DNA of 64,000 nt from Alloalcanivorax xiamenensis. Its GTDB lineage: Bacteria; Pseudomonadota; Gammaproteobacteria; Pseudomonadales; Alcanivoracaceae. The notes beneath the pieces were generated by a model. The model worked only from the letters and a program-made list of their open reading frames with translations. It did not search any database and was not told the DNA's origin. The stretch is from positions 1-64,000 of the forward strand of contig NZ_AQPF01000006.1 in assembly GCF_009846745.1 (NCBI RefSeq), read 5' to 3'. The position numbers and the translations under genes were made by a program. This document shows, in pieces, positions 35,165 to 43,966 of the stretch. The stretch's first letter is position 1. Each line of letters starts with the position of its first letter.

Positions 35165-35804
35165 CACAGCTCTCCGTTGTCCGTGCCTGGGCGGGCGCCT
35201 CGAACACCTCATCTCGGTGCGCCTGATAGTAACGCAGGGCGCCATGCACGGCGCTGACCACCGCCCGGGGGGTGATGGTGGCACCAGTGAAACTGTCAAA
35301 TTGGCCGCCGTCCTTTTTCACGGCCCATCCCGAAGCGGACGGCTGCTCCAGGGAAGCGCCGTTGAATCCCAGAATCCAATCGGATTTGCGGATTTCGATA
35401 TTATCACCCAGCCCCGGTGTTTCATTATGCGGTGGCACCACGCGCACGCCGAGTACAGTGCCGTCGCGGTCGACGCCGACGATCAAACGGATATCACCAC
35501 CGTAGCCGTCCGGCGCCACCGCTTCCAGTACCGCGCCGCTGGCCTCGCCGCCAAGACGGGCGCGGTAGAGGGGATGCTCACCATGGCCCAGCAAGGGGGC
35601 GGTGATGGTAATGCTGTCGTCCAACAACGGATTGTCGTGCCGGGCCGGTGGCATCACCTGGGCCAGCGCGTCCGCCAGTGCGGTTTGCCGGTTGCACTCC
35701 ACCCGCTGCCGGGTGGCCTGGTTGGTCAGTGCCAGAGTGGCGGCGGTGCCGATGGCGAACAGACCGAGAATCACCGCGTTGCGGGTAATCGCCTGGCCAA
35801 TCAT
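35157..35804 (-). CDS. rnfG: Rnf complex subunit G
   Basis: A 215-aa subunit with one N-terminal TM helix (AVILGLFAIGTAATLALT) and a periplasmic FMN-binding domain. The flavin is attached covalently to threonine of the SGATxT-like motif, here SFTGATITPRAV. It overlaps rnfD by 4 nt upstream and rnfE by 8 nt downstream. Confidence 0.95.
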   Translation of the reverse strand: MIGQAITRNAVILGLFAIGTAATLALTNQATRQRVECNRQTALADALAQVMPPARHDNPLLDDSITITAPLLGHGEHPLYRARLGGEASGAVLEAVAPDGYGGDIRLIVGVDRDGTVLGVRVVPPHNETPGLGDNIEIRKSDWILGFNGASLEQPSASGWAVKKDGGQFDSFTGATITPRAVVSAVHGALRYYQAHRDEVFEAPAQARTTESCDG

Positions 35805-36826
35805 GAGCCGGCCCCCCGCTTGGCGCGTTGGTGGCCATAAGTGCGTGGCCGGGTGTAGTAGTCAATGAACGGGGCCGCCAGATTCAACAGCAGCACCGAG
35901 AACGCCACCGCGTCCGGATAGCCGCCATAGGTGCGGATTACCCAGACCAGTAGGCCGATCAGCGCGCCGTAGATCAGACGCCCGCGTGAGCTGGTGGCGG
36001 CACTGACCGGATCGGTGGCGATAAAAAAGGCGCCGAGCATGGTGCCGCCGGAAAACAGATGAAACAGCGGGTCGGCATAACGCAAAGGGTCGATTTGCCA
36101 GGCGATCAGCGCCGGTACGGCGAGGCCGGCGAGAAAGGCCAGCGGAATATGCCAGCCGATCACGCGACGGAACAGCAGGTATAGCCCGCCAAGCAGAAAC
36201 GCCAGATTGACCCATTCCCAGCCGAGCCCGGCCCAGCGACCATGCAGAACAATCATACGATCCAGCGCATCGGCGTTGCCGGCGAAGGTGCGAAAGGTGT
36301 CCAGAGGGGTTGCCCCGGAGAGGCCGTCAAGCGCGCCCTGCCCGAGGAACTGGAATACGCTTTCCAGAACATCGGGGGTGCGATAGGGGGCGCCGCCGAC
36401 CCAGTTGGTCATCGCCACCGGGAAGGAGATCAGCAGCAGCACATAGCCGACCATGGCCGGGTTGAATGGATTCATGCCCAGGCCGCCGTATAACTGCTTG
36501 GCGACGATAATCGCGAACGCCACGCCGATAAACGTCAGCCACCAGGGCGCGGTGGGGGGCAATGCCAGAGCCAGCAGCACGGCGGTGACCACGGCGCTGC
36601 CATCGCGCAAGTACAAAGCGACGGGGCGGCCGCGAGCACGCAGCATGGCGGCTTCACAGAGGACCGCCACCAGTATCGCCCAGACGACGTTCAGCAAAGT
36701 GCCGATGCCGAACAAAAGCGTCAGTATCGCCAGCCCGGGCAGGGTGGCGTAGATCACCTGGCGCATCACCGTGCCGGTGTCGGCGGGACCACGTGTGTGC
36801 GGCGAGGAGGCGTTGATCAGCGCCAT
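35801..36826 (-). CDS. rnfD: Rnf complex subunit D
   Basis: A 341-aa polytopic subunit homologous to NqrB, with about nine TM helices. The covalent FMN site is the threonine in GLSGATPLDTFR; LAFLAGLAVPALIAW and the C-terminal YGGYPDAVAFSVLLLNLAAPFIDYYTRPRTYG are typical. Forms the membrane ion-translocating module with RnfG, A and E. Confidence 0.95.
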   Translation of the reverse strand: MALINASSPHTRGPADTGTVMRQVIYATLPGLAILTLLFGIGTLLNVVWAILVAVLCEAAMLRARGRPVALYLRDGSAVVTAVLLALALPPTAPWWLTFIGVAFAIIVAKQLYGGLGMNPFNPAMVGYVLLLISFPVAMTNWVGGAPYRTPDVLESVFQFLGQGALDGLSGATPLDTFRTFAGNADALDRMIVLHGRWAGLGWEWVNLAFLLGGLYLLFRRVIGWHIPLAFLAGLAVPALIAWQIDPLRYADPLFHLFSGGTMLGAFFIATDPVSAATSSRGRLIYGALIGLLVWVIRTYGGYPDAVAFSVLLLNLAAPFIDYYTRPRTYGHQRAKRGAGS

Positions 36827-36857
36827 GTGCGTTGCGCTCCTGGTGTTCCGATAGGGT

Positions 36858-39554
36858 TCATTCTTCCGCCAGTCCGTGTTCTTCCAGGGCTTGCTTCAGG
36901 GCCCGCCGCGCCAGGTGAGCGTCGTGTTCCAGGGTGCCCAGCTCCGAGGCCAGCCGTTTCAGAGTGTTTTCGTCGGCGGTATCGCGCAGGTGTTTCAACT
37001 CGTCACTCTTGTCCCGCAGAGCCGTTTCCGCGCGGGCTGCGTCCAGCTTGAGGGTTTTCAGATCCTTGCCGGTGTGGGCCAGCAGCGACGCCTTGGTTTC
37101 GTCCATCAGGGCGTCCAGGGCATCGCGGGTATGATCGGCTTTGGCCTTGAGCTTCTCCACCCGGGCTTCCATCGCGGCCAGGTCCACGGCGCCGTCACGG
37201 CGGGCCCGGTCGAGGGCGGAATGGGCTTCCTTGTATTGTTTGTGCGCCATCTTGTAGGCGGTCTTCAAGGCATTCAGGCGTTTTTGCCGTTTGGCCGCGT
37301 CTTCGTCGCTGTCAGACGCCTGGCCGGCGGTGCTGGCCGGTTCGGCGGTTGTCCGCGCGGTAGCGGTAGCCGGAGGGGGCGCCGTTTTTGGTGTGGCGGG
37401 CGCCGTGGCCTTGGCGTCGCGCAGTTGTTGCTTGAGTTGGTCCGCCCTGGCTTTCAGGCGATCGGTTTCGGCGCGCAGCCGGGCCGCGTCATCGGTGTCG
37501 TTTTGTTCCGCTTCCTTGGTCGCCTTCACCGCGGTCTTGTAGGCGGAGGAGGCCTCGGCCACGGCCTTTTTCAGTGCCTCCACGGGATCCACGGCGGCCG
37601 TTGGGGCGCTGGCGGGCTGCCCGGTACGTGCGTCTCGCAGGGCGGCCTTGAGCCGGTCCGCTTCCGCTTTCAGGGATTCCGCCCGGCTTTGCAGCGCGGC
37701 GGCGTCTTCCCGTTCTTCCGCCAGCGCGGCCTTGGCCTCGCGCAGAGCGTTCTTGTAAGCGGCGGAGGCGTCGGCGACCTGCTTCTTGAGGTCCGCCTCG
37801 GCCTTGGGGTGGGTGTCGGTGGACGGCGGCGCAGCCTTGCCGGCGTCGCGCACGGCGGCTTTTGCCTGATCCGCGGCGAGTTTCCGCTTTTCCACTTCGG
37901 TCTGATAGCGGGTCAGATCCGGATCCCCCCGGTTTTCCGCTTCCTTGGCGGCCTTGACCGCTGCTTTATAGGCCTTGGAGGCGTCCAACGAGGCTTGCTT
38001 GAGGGCAGCGGCGTTGTCACCGGCGGCTGCGGGAGCGCGGTTGGCCTGTTGGCGCGCGCGGCGGCGTGCCTCTTTCTCCGCCTGTTCTTTTTCCACCCGG
38101 GCCTGGCGGGCCTCGAAACGCTCGCGGGCCCGGTCCGCCTTGGTCCGCTCCGCCGCCTGGGTGCGGATCTCACCTTTGGCGTAGCGGTAATATTGCACCA
38201 GCGGAATATGGCTGGGACAGACATAGGCACAGGCGCCGCACTCAATACAGTCCATCAGGTTCTGCTGTTGAGCCCGTTCCAGGTCATCGTTCTTGGCGTA
38301 CCAGTAGAGCTGTTGGGGTAACAGGCTGGCGGGGCAGACCTCGGCGCAGGCGCCGCAACGAATACAGGCCTGTTCGGGTTCCGGTTCCGGCAGCAGGTCG
38401 CCGGAGGCGGCGATCAGGCAATTGCTGGTCTTCACCAGAGGGATGGACGGGTTGTGCAAGGTGAAACCCATCATCGGACCACCGAGCACCAGCCGCTGCA
38501 GCCGGGTCTCGTCGACACCGGCGTGCCGCAGTAATTCCGCCACCGGGGTGCCGAGCAGAATCTCATAGTTGCCGGGCCGTGCCACCGCGTCCCCGGTCAC
38601 CGTGGTGACGCGGCTGATCAGTGGTTCGCCGTCGAACAGGGCGCGTTTCAGAGCGTAGGCGGTGCCCACGTTCTGGCACACCACGCCGACCTGGATCGGC
38701 AGACCGCCGCTGCCCACTTCCTTGCCGGTGAGCAGTTGGATCAGCTGTTTTTCGCCGCCGGAGGGGTATTTGGTGGACACCACACGGACGTCGATATCGG
38801 CGCCCACGGCGGCGGCGCGCAGGGCGGCGATGGCTTCTGGCTTATTGTCCTCGATGCCGAGCAGGGTCCGGTCCGGGTTCAGCAGGTATTGCAGTACCTG
38901 AATGCCCTGGACGATGTCCGCGGCTCTCTCCCGCATCAGACGGTCGTCGGCGGTAATGAAGGGTTCGCATTCGACCCCGTTGATGATCAGTTCGCGCACG
39001 CGCTGATGGTCACCCAGTGACACCTTCACGGAGGTAGGAAAACCGGCGCCGCCGAGGCCGATGATGCCGGCGTCGGCGATACGCTCCAGTAACTCAGCGG
39101 GACTCAGCGCGAAGGGGTCGTCCAGTGGTGATCGGTCTCCCCAGCGATCCTCGCCGTCCGGTTCCAGTACCAGGCACGGGGCGTCCATGCCGGAAGGGTG
39201 CTGGATCGGGCGCGGGCCGATGGCAACGACGGTGCCGGAAGTGGGAGCATGAATCGGGGCGCTGACGGTGCCGTTGCCCTCGGCCAGGCACTGTCCCTTG
39301 AGCACCTTGTCGCCGACCTGGACCAGCGGGCGGGCGGGGGCGCCGATGTGCATGTTCAACGGCAATACCAGCCGCGAGGGAAGCGGACCGGGGAGGATCG
39401 GCGTGGCGTTGGACTCGCTTTTGTGCTCCGGCGGGTGAATGCCGCCGGGAAAATCATGGACTTCCGCCGGGCGCCGGACGCTGGACGCCAGATGCTTGAA
39501 AGCGGCGAAAACCCCCAGCGTCCGGCGTCCGGAGTCCGACATCTGGCGTTTCAT
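36858..39554 (-). CDS. rnfC: Rnf complex subunit C, with repeat-encoded N-terminus and long C-terminal repeats
   Basis: An 898-aa peripheral subunit that takes NADH/ferredoxin electrons via FMN and two [4Fe-4S] clusters (CIRCGACAEVCP and CIECGACAYVCP, near residues 410-465). The N-terminal barrel-sandwich (FPGGIHPPEHK, APIHAPTSGTV) and SLBB/NADH-binding region (GIGLGGAGFPTSVK-like, GGEKQLIQ) precede the clusters. After about residue 500 comes an Ala/Lys/Glu coiled-coil region with four ~60-residue repeats starting (A/D)ASxAYKxA(V/L)KxAKEA and ending LRDA(R/K). The ATG at 39554 overlaps the rnfB stop (ATGA). Residues ~4-27 are encoded by a dispersed heptamer element and have no counterpart in ordinary RnfC, which begins shortly before FPGGIHPP. 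Confidence 0.93.
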   Translation of the reverse strand: MKRQMSDSGRRTLGVFAAFKHLASSVRRPAEVHDFPGGIHPPEHKSESNATPILPGPLPSRLVLPLNMHIGAPARPLVQVGDKVLKGQCLAEGNGTVSAPIHAPTSGTVVAIGPRPIQHPSGMDAPCLVLEPDGEDRWGDRSPLDDPFALSPAELLERIADAGIIGLGGAGFPTSVKVSLGDHQRVRELIINGVECEPFITADDRLMRERAADIVQGIQVLQYLLNPDRTLLGIEDNKPEAIAALRAAAVGADIDVRVVSTKYPSGGEKQLIQLLTGKEVGSGGLPIQVGVVCQNVGTAYALKRALFDGEPLISRVTTVTGDAVARPGNYEILLGTPVAELLRHAGVDETRLQRLVLGGPMMGFTLHNPSIPLVKTSNCLIAASGDLLPEPEPEQACIRCGACAEVCPASLLPQQLYWYAKNDDLERAQQQNLMDCIECGACAYVCPSHIPLVQYYRYAKGEIRTQAAERTKADRARERFEARQARVEKEQAEKEARRRARQQANRAPAAAGDNAAALKQASLDASKAYKAAVKAAKEAENRGDPDLTRYQTEVEKRKLAADQAKAAVRDAGKAAPPSTDTHPKAEADLKKQVADASAAYKNALREAKAALAEEREDAAALQSRAESLKAEADRLKAALRDARTGQPASAPTAAVDPVEALKKAVAEASSAYKTAVKATKEAEQNDTDDAARLRAETDRLKARADQLKQQLRDAKATAPATPKTAPPPATATARTTAEPASTAGQASDSDEDAAKRQKRLNALKTAYKMAHKQYKEAHSALDRARRDGAVDLAAMEARVEKLKAKADHTRDALDALMDETKASLLAHTGKDLKTLKLDAARAETALRDKSDELKHLRDTADENTLKRLASELGTLEHDAHLARRALKQALEEHGLAEE
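39476..39543. repeat. Reduced heptamer-bounded element inside rnfC
   Basis: On the plus strand: GGACGCT GGACGCC AGATGCT (39476-39496), a 19-nt core TGAAAGCGGCGAAAACCCC, then CAGCGTC CGGCGTC CGGAGTC CGACATC (39516-39543). The heptamer phase and inverted arrangement are the same as in the elements at 12931-13393 and 52447-52559, and the core recalls their left end (GCT-AAAG-CAAAACCC). It lies in the coding sequence just after the rnfC start codon. Confidence 0.75.
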
Positions 39555-40135
39555 AGGTTTACCACGTCGATCCGTTGTTCCGGGCTTTGGCCGGCACCGG
39601 CCGGTCGTCGCCAGGTCCAGGTTCCGAGGGTGGGAGCCACCGGCACCATGTCGATGCAATCCACAGGGCAGGGCTCCACACACAGATCGCAGCCGGTGCA
39701 TTCATCGACGATCACCGTATGCATCAGCTTGGCGGCGCCGACAATGGCGTCCACGGGACAGGCCTGGATGCATTTTGTGCAGCCGATGCACTCGTCCTCG
39801 CGGATGTAGGCCACTTTCTTCACCGTGGCATCCTCGCTGCCATCGTCGTCCAGTGGCAGCACCTCGCGGCCAAGCAGTTCGGCCAGTGCTTCCACCGTGA
39901 CCTCGCCGCCGGGCGGGCAGCGGTTGTGCTCCTCGCCGTTGGCGATGGCTTCGGCATAGGGGCGGCAGCCGGGATGGCCGCATTGGCCACACTGGGTCTG
40001 CGGCAGCAGGGCATCGATCTGGTCGACGATGGGGTCTCCCTCGACCTTGAATTTCTCCGAGGCGAAACCCAGCGCGCCGCCGAACACGGCGGCCAGCGCC
40101 AGCAGCGCAGCGATGGCAATCAGGATCGTGATCAT
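39551..40135 (-). CDS. rnfB: Rnf complex subunit B
   Basis: A 194-aa iron-sulfur subunit. An N-terminal TM anchor (ITILIAIAALLALAAVFGGALG) precedes a CGQCGHPGCRPYAEAI cluster motif and two ferredoxin-type [4Fe-4S] motifs (CIGCTKCIQACPVDA, CTGCDLCVEPCPVDC). It is the entry/exit point for low-potential electrons. Coupled to rnfC by ATGA. Confidence 0.96.
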   Translation of the reverse strand: MITILIAIAALLALAAVFGGALGFASEKFKVEGDPIVDQIDALLPQTQCGQCGHPGCRPYAEAIANGEEHNRCPPGGEVTVEALAELLGREVLPLDDDGSEDATVKKVAYIREDECIGCTKCIQACPVDAIVGAAKLMHTVIVDECTGCDLCVEPCPVDCIDMVPVAPTLGTWTWRRPAGAGQSPEQRIDVVNL

Positions 40136-40167
40136 ATCGTCGTCCTGCTGTGTTTCGGCGTGAAAGC

Positions 40168-40192
40168 GTGCCGCGTGTCAGCGTGCCAGCGT
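40168..40192. repeat. Single arm of GTGTCAGCGTGCCAGCG repeat between rnfA and rnfB
   Basis: In the 61-nt gap of the operon lies AGCGTGCCGCGTGTCAGCG plus TGCCAGCG, matching one arm of the family at 16981-17120 and 49373-49410. No partner arm is seen, so it may be a solo remnant. Confidence 0.55.
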
Positions 40193-40196
40193 TGCT

Positions 40197-40781
40197 TCAT
40201 ATCTTCACCAGCCCGGAAAACCCCATGAACGCCAGCGACATCAGACCGGCGGTGATCAGGCCGATACTGGGGCCGCGAAACGCCTCCGGCACGTCGGCGG
40301 CGGCGATCCGTTCGCGCATGGCGGCGAACAGTATCAGCACGAGGGAAAAACCGAGGGCGGCGCCGAAGCCGTAAGTCAGAGAGGTCATGAAGGTGGCGTC
40401 TTCCTGACGCACATTCAGCAGCGCCACGCCGAGCACCGCGCAGTTGGAGGTGATCAGCGGCAGGAACACGCCCAGCACCCGGTACAGCAGCGGGCTGGCC
40501 TTCTTGACGAACATTTCGGTGAACTGCACGGCCACCGCGATCACCAGAATAAAGCTGATGGTGCGCAGGTACTCCAGTGACAACGGCTGGAGGATATAGG
40601 CCCAGGTGAGGTAGGCGAGCACCGACGACAGCGTCAACACGAAGGTGGTGGCCAGGGACATGCCAATGGCGGTCTCCACCTTGTTGGAAACACCCATGAA
40701 CGGGCACAGGCCCAGGAACTGGACCAGCACGAAATTATTCACCAGCACCGCGCTGACAAGAATGAGCAGGTAGTCGGTCAT
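40197..40781 (-). CDS. rnfA: Rnf complex subunit A
   Basis: A 194-aa subunit with six TM helices. NNFVLVQFLGLCPFMGVSNK and FLPLITSNCAVLGVALLN hold the two conserved cysteines that with RnfE bind the intramembrane [2Fe-2S] cluster. Start MTDYLLI fits the family; the open frame extends upstream into the promoter region. First gene of rnfABCDGE; promoter expected at 40782-40978. Also called rsxA. Confidence 0.96.
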   Translation of the reverse strand: MTDYLLILVSAVLVNNFVLVQFLGLCPFMGVSNKVETAIGMSLATTFVLTLSSVLAYLTWAYILQPLSLEYLRTISFILVIAVAVQFTEMFVKKASPLLYRVLGVFLPLITSNCAVLGVALLNVRQEDATFMTSLTYGFGAALGFSLVLILFAAMRERIAAADVPEAFRGPSIGLITAGLMSLAFMGFSGLVKI

Positions 40782-40978
40782 GGCAGAAGCCCGTTTTTTG
40801 CTGGACGCCGCGGCGTCGTGGCCTGTTTTTCTCGCCGGTTTCCGGCGGCGGCATAGTATGGGACAGGGAAATATGCCGAACAAGACGGTTTTGTTTATCT
40901 CTACGATGGTTTCGTTATAAGAAATTGCCCCTTGGGGTTCAATTATGCCGTGATGGCCCTTTCCTGACTTGTTCTGGA

Positions 40979-42895
40979 TCAAATCCGATTATCCGGCTTG
41001 AATTCGGCGTCATGTCCATCGGCGCCCAGGTGTCGGATTCGCGCCGGAGCGCCGTCGGTATCCAGCCAGACCCGGCCGATGCCGGCACGGTTCAGCAGAC
41101 GCCGGCCGGCCTCATGGGGATCGGGCCGGTAGGGCGTGACCGCCAGCCGACGGCGTTTGGTGAAGGCGTTGAGCGGCGACCAGGGAGCGTAGAGCCATCG
41201 GTTGAGACGGTCGAACCATTCCAGCAGCCGTTCCGGAAAACGGTTGCGCAGACCACTGTCGGTGATCTGCCAGATACGCGGGCCGCCGTCACGGTGACGG
41301 ACCCGAATCCGGTAAACAAACGAGTAATGCACATCTCCGGACAGAATCACATAGTTGGCAGGAGTGCGGGAGTGCCGGAAGATGTTCAGCAGAACCCGGG
41401 CAGCCCCCGGGTGCGCCATCCAATTTTCGGCGTCCACCATCAAAGGCTTGCCGATCAGAGTGAACAGCCGCTGCACGGTCTCGATCAATTTAACGCCGAA
41501 CATCGGTGCCGGTGACACCACCACCACCGCTTCCTCGCCGAGCAAGGTTTGTTGCAGTTCGGAGAGCGCCTCCCAATCCAACAGCCCTGAAGGGCGGGTA
41601 GGGCGGCGCTCGCTGCGCCAGCGGCGGGTGCGGGTGTCCAGTACGATCAGTTTGGGCGTGCCCGGCCATTGATAATGCCAGCCTTCAAAACGTAGCAGGC
41701 GGGTGATCAGAGCGTCCTGGGACGCCATCACCAGAGTGCCGGTGCCGTCACCGAGCAGCGCGGAGGCGTCATCGATCAGTGGTGTCACGCGGTCCGGCGC
41801 GTTACCCCAGCCCTGACAGAGCAGGTAAGCGATCAGCGCGTTGCCGATGATGCGGCGCGAAAAGGGCTGGCCGTAGGCGGTCTGTTCCCAGTCGGCGGTC
41901 AGGTTCCAGTCGTCGGTAACATCGTGATCGTCGAAGATCATCAAAGTCGGCAGATGGGCCAGGGCCCTGGCCACCTCGGGCATCTGTTTCCGGAATGTGG
42001 CCAGGGCCCGCGCTTCGCGCTGATACTGCTCCTGGTCGGTGCCGTCCAGGAGGGGAGGTCGTGGCTCGGCCAGATTCCAGGGGATGGGTGACCAGGCCAG
42101 CAAATACATCGCGATCACCTCGGCGAACGTGACCAGATGGCGGTCGGCGCTGGCGGTGGTGAAGATCGGCTTGCGCACGCCGCCGAAAAAGCGTTTGCGC
42201 AGGGCGCGGCCGCTCTCCACCGCCGGCAGCAGGCGTTGCCGGTGGAAGCCGTCCTGATGCCGGTACAGCGCCTGGCTATCGCCAACCCGAGCACCTTCCA
42301 GGGTTTCATCGATCAGCCCGAGCCGCTTAATCAGAGCATGGATGGTGGCGAGCATCGGCATGGCCACATCGTCGGCGTAGATCTGGTCGCCAGTAAGCAA
42401 CAGCAGGTTGGGGCGCTGATCCGGCTTCCCCAGACTGTCCGCCACCACCTGATCAACCCGGGCCAGTCCGTCCGGCCCGGATTGATGGGGTTTGCGGCAG
42501 GAACCATGCAACAGGTTGGTAAGGCGCGACCGCCATACCAGGCTGGGGCGGCGCTGGTTCGCATGCAGCAGGTGGGGCGCCCAGTCCGCCACGGCTCCGT
42601 GGCCGTCTATGATCAGGTCGTAGCCGATTTCCTGTCCCTCGGGCAACGTGGAGCTCAGTGGCAGGTCGATCAGATGCAATACCGCCTCGGCGCCGACTGG
42701 CAGCTTGCGGCAGTTTTCCGTGTCCAGAGGGTATTGCCGGTCTGGCCGGGTGCCCTGCGGGTCCGTTTCGAACAGCTGCAGGCGCAAAGCCAGACCATGG
42801 GAGGCCACCAGCCACAATACCAGGCGCCGTGCTTCCAGGCGTCTTAGAATCGGTCCGGCCAGGACCGCTGGCAGTTCCGGGGTACTGGACATCAA
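40979..42895 (-). CDS. PhoD-like metallophosphoesterase, large cytoplasmic form
   Basis: A 638-aa protein with the PhoD-type calcineurin-like metal motifs LTGDQIYADDV, FDDHDVTDDW and LSGDVHYSF, plus the metal-adjacent NVVVSPAP-like VVVVSPAPMFG. Unlike secreted PhoD it has no signal peptide or Tat motif, and the N-terminal ~130 residues form a separate domain (LARRLVLWLVASHGLALRL...). Homologues are annotated alkaline phosphatase D family; the substrate is unknown. A second, shorter PhoD-like gene lies at 49509. Divergent from the Spy-like gene. Confidence 0.8.
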   Translation of the reverse strand: MMSSTPELPAVLAGPILRRLEARRLVLWLVASHGLALRLQLFETDPQGTRPDRQYPLDTENCRKLPVGAEAVLHLIDLPLSSTLPEGQEIGYDLIIDGHGAVADWAPHLLHANQRRPSLVWRSRLTNLLHGSCRKPHQSGPDGLARVDQVVADSLGKPDQRPNLLLLTGDQIYADDVAMPMLATIHALIKRLGLIDETLEGARVGDSQALYRHQDGFHRQRLLPAVESGRALRKRFFGGVRKPIFTTASADRHLVTFAEVIAMYLLAWSPIPWNLAEPRPPLLDGTDQEQYQREARALATFRKQMPEVARALAHLPTLMIFDDHDVTDDWNLTADWEQTAYGQPFSRRIIGNALIAYLLCQGWGNAPDRVTPLIDDASALLGDGTGTLVMASQDALITRLLRFEGWHYQWPGTPKLIVLDTRTRRWRSERRPTRPSGLLDWEALSELQQTLLGEEAVVVVSPAPMFGVKLIETVQRLFTLIGKPLMVDAENWMAHPGAARVLLNIFRHSRTPANYVILSGDVHYSFVYRIRVRHRDGGPRIWQITDSGLRNRFPERLLEWFDRLNRWLYAPWSPLNAFTKRRRLAVTPYRPDPHEAGRRLLNRAGIGRVWLDTDGAPARIRHLGADGHDAEFKPDNRI

Positions 42896-43082
42896 CCCTC
42901 CTTCTCATGCAGGGTAGCGAGGTCGCGAGAATCACGGATAGCGCCCGTCCCGGCGACGGACCGCTGATGTTGAACAAGCGTAAAAAGTGTCGTGTTTTCC
43001 ATACCACACCGCGTTTTTCCGGGGGGAATGAGATAGGGTACACGGCGTATCGGACCTGAAGATGAATTTCAATGGAGATGTT

Positions 43083-43538
43083 ATGAAACTTTTTCGATTG
43101 CTCGGCGTGGCCCTGACCGCTTTGACTCTGAGCTTGCCGCTGGCCGCCCAGGCGCAGCAGGCTGGGCAGCCGGATGAAGTGGCGCAGCTGGCGAGCCTGG
43201 TCAATCTGACCGAAGATCAGCAAAAGGAAATCCGTGGTCTGATTCAGTCCACCGATGCGGAGGTCCGCAAACTCCAGACCGAGGCCCGCAGCCTCCAGGA
43301 AAAGCTTCAAGGTGAAGTGAAACCCGACTACAGCGAGCGCAACATTACCCGCACGGCGAAAAAGCTGGGTGAAGTGATGGGCGAGATCACCGGCAAAACG
43401 GTACTGCTGCAAGCGCAGGTGGAATCGGTGATGACCGAAGAGCAACGCGCCGAGCTGCAAAAGAAAATGCAGGAACAGCAGCGTCAGATGCAACAACGTA
43501 TGCAGCAGATGCAGCAACAACAGCAGCAACAACGCTAA
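43083..43538 (+). CDS. Spy/CpxP-like periplasmic protein
   Basis: A 151-aa secreted helical protein. The signal peptide MKLFRLLGVALTALTLSLPLAA is cleaved near AQA. An LTxxQ-like motif (NLTEDQQKEIRGL) near the mature N-terminus is the Spy/CpxP hallmark, and a second degenerate one (VMTEEQRAEL) lies near the end. The C-terminus is a Gln/Met-rich tail (QEQQRQMQQRMQQMQQQQQQ). Likely an ATP-independent chaperone or envelope-stress modulator. ATG at 43083 chosen because it precedes the signal peptide directly. Confidence 0.8.
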   Translation: MKLFRLLGVALTALTLSLPLAAQAQQAGQPDEVAQLASLVNLTEDQQKEIRGLIQSTDAEVRKLQTEARSLQEKLQGEVKPDYSERNITRTAKKLGEVMGEITGKTVLLQAQVESVMTEEQRAELQKKMQEQQRQMQQRMQQMQQQQQQQR

Positions 43539-43556
43539 ACGCGAGGTTGTCTGGCG

Positions 43557-43587
43557 AAAAAAGCGGGCCTTTTGGCCCGTTTTTTTT
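43557..43587. terminator. Terminator after Spy-like gene
   Basis: Stem CGGGCC/GGCCCG, loop TTTT, with a six-A run before and an eight-T run after; usable on either strand but placed for the plus-strand gene. Confidence 0.9.
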
Positions 43588-43634
43588 GGTTCATCGCGGT
43601 TTGTCGGGAACTGGAATTGCCCTCCATCATGGAC

Positions 43635-43706
43635 AGCGGAGCCGCGTTACGTCTTTGCGGGAACGCCGTGAAGCAGGGTCCCGCAAAGGCGTAACGCGGC
43701 TCCGCT
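43635..43706. repeat. 28-bp-arm inverted repeat
   Basis: Arms at 43635-43662 and 43679-43706 match at 27 of 28 positions (GCCGCGTTACG core), with a 16-nt loop. Family distinct from the REPIN-like copies. It lies in the 428-nt gap 43539-43966, which holds terminator, this palindrome, REPIN C and nothing coding. Confidence 0.8.
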
Positions 43707-43776
43707 TCGAGGTGACCGGAAAGCATGGTGCTCTTCTGGCCTTGGAGACACAAATTCGGCGGCCACTACAGCGCCC

Positions 43777-43845
43777 CTGTGGGAGCTTGCTTGCAAGCGA
43801 ATGGGCTTTCGGGCCCCCAATTCGCTTGCAAGCAAGCTCCCACAG
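43777..43845. repeat. REPIN-like inverted repeat C
   Basis: Perfect 26-bp arms (43777-43802, 43820-43845) with half-site hairpin GCTTGC-TT-GCAAGC, orientation as copy B, spacer 17 nt. Confidence 0.9.
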
Positions 43846-43966
43846 CGGCTTCGTAGCCCCTTCTGTGCCGGCGGCCGCCGTTGTGGAGCCCGCCTCCCCG
43901 ATGGAGGCCCACATTCCCGTCATTTCGCGATGAACCTTTTTTAGCCACCGTCCATGACCGTTTTGT

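Noticed and set aside
36876..38321. 481-aa open frame antisense to rnfC
   Set aside because: Gly/Arg-rich shadow of the repetitive RnfC tail.
43777..43845. Rho-independent terminator for metG
   Set aside because: Arms are perfect but no T-run follows, and the same unit recurs at three other places, so it is a dispersed repeat.
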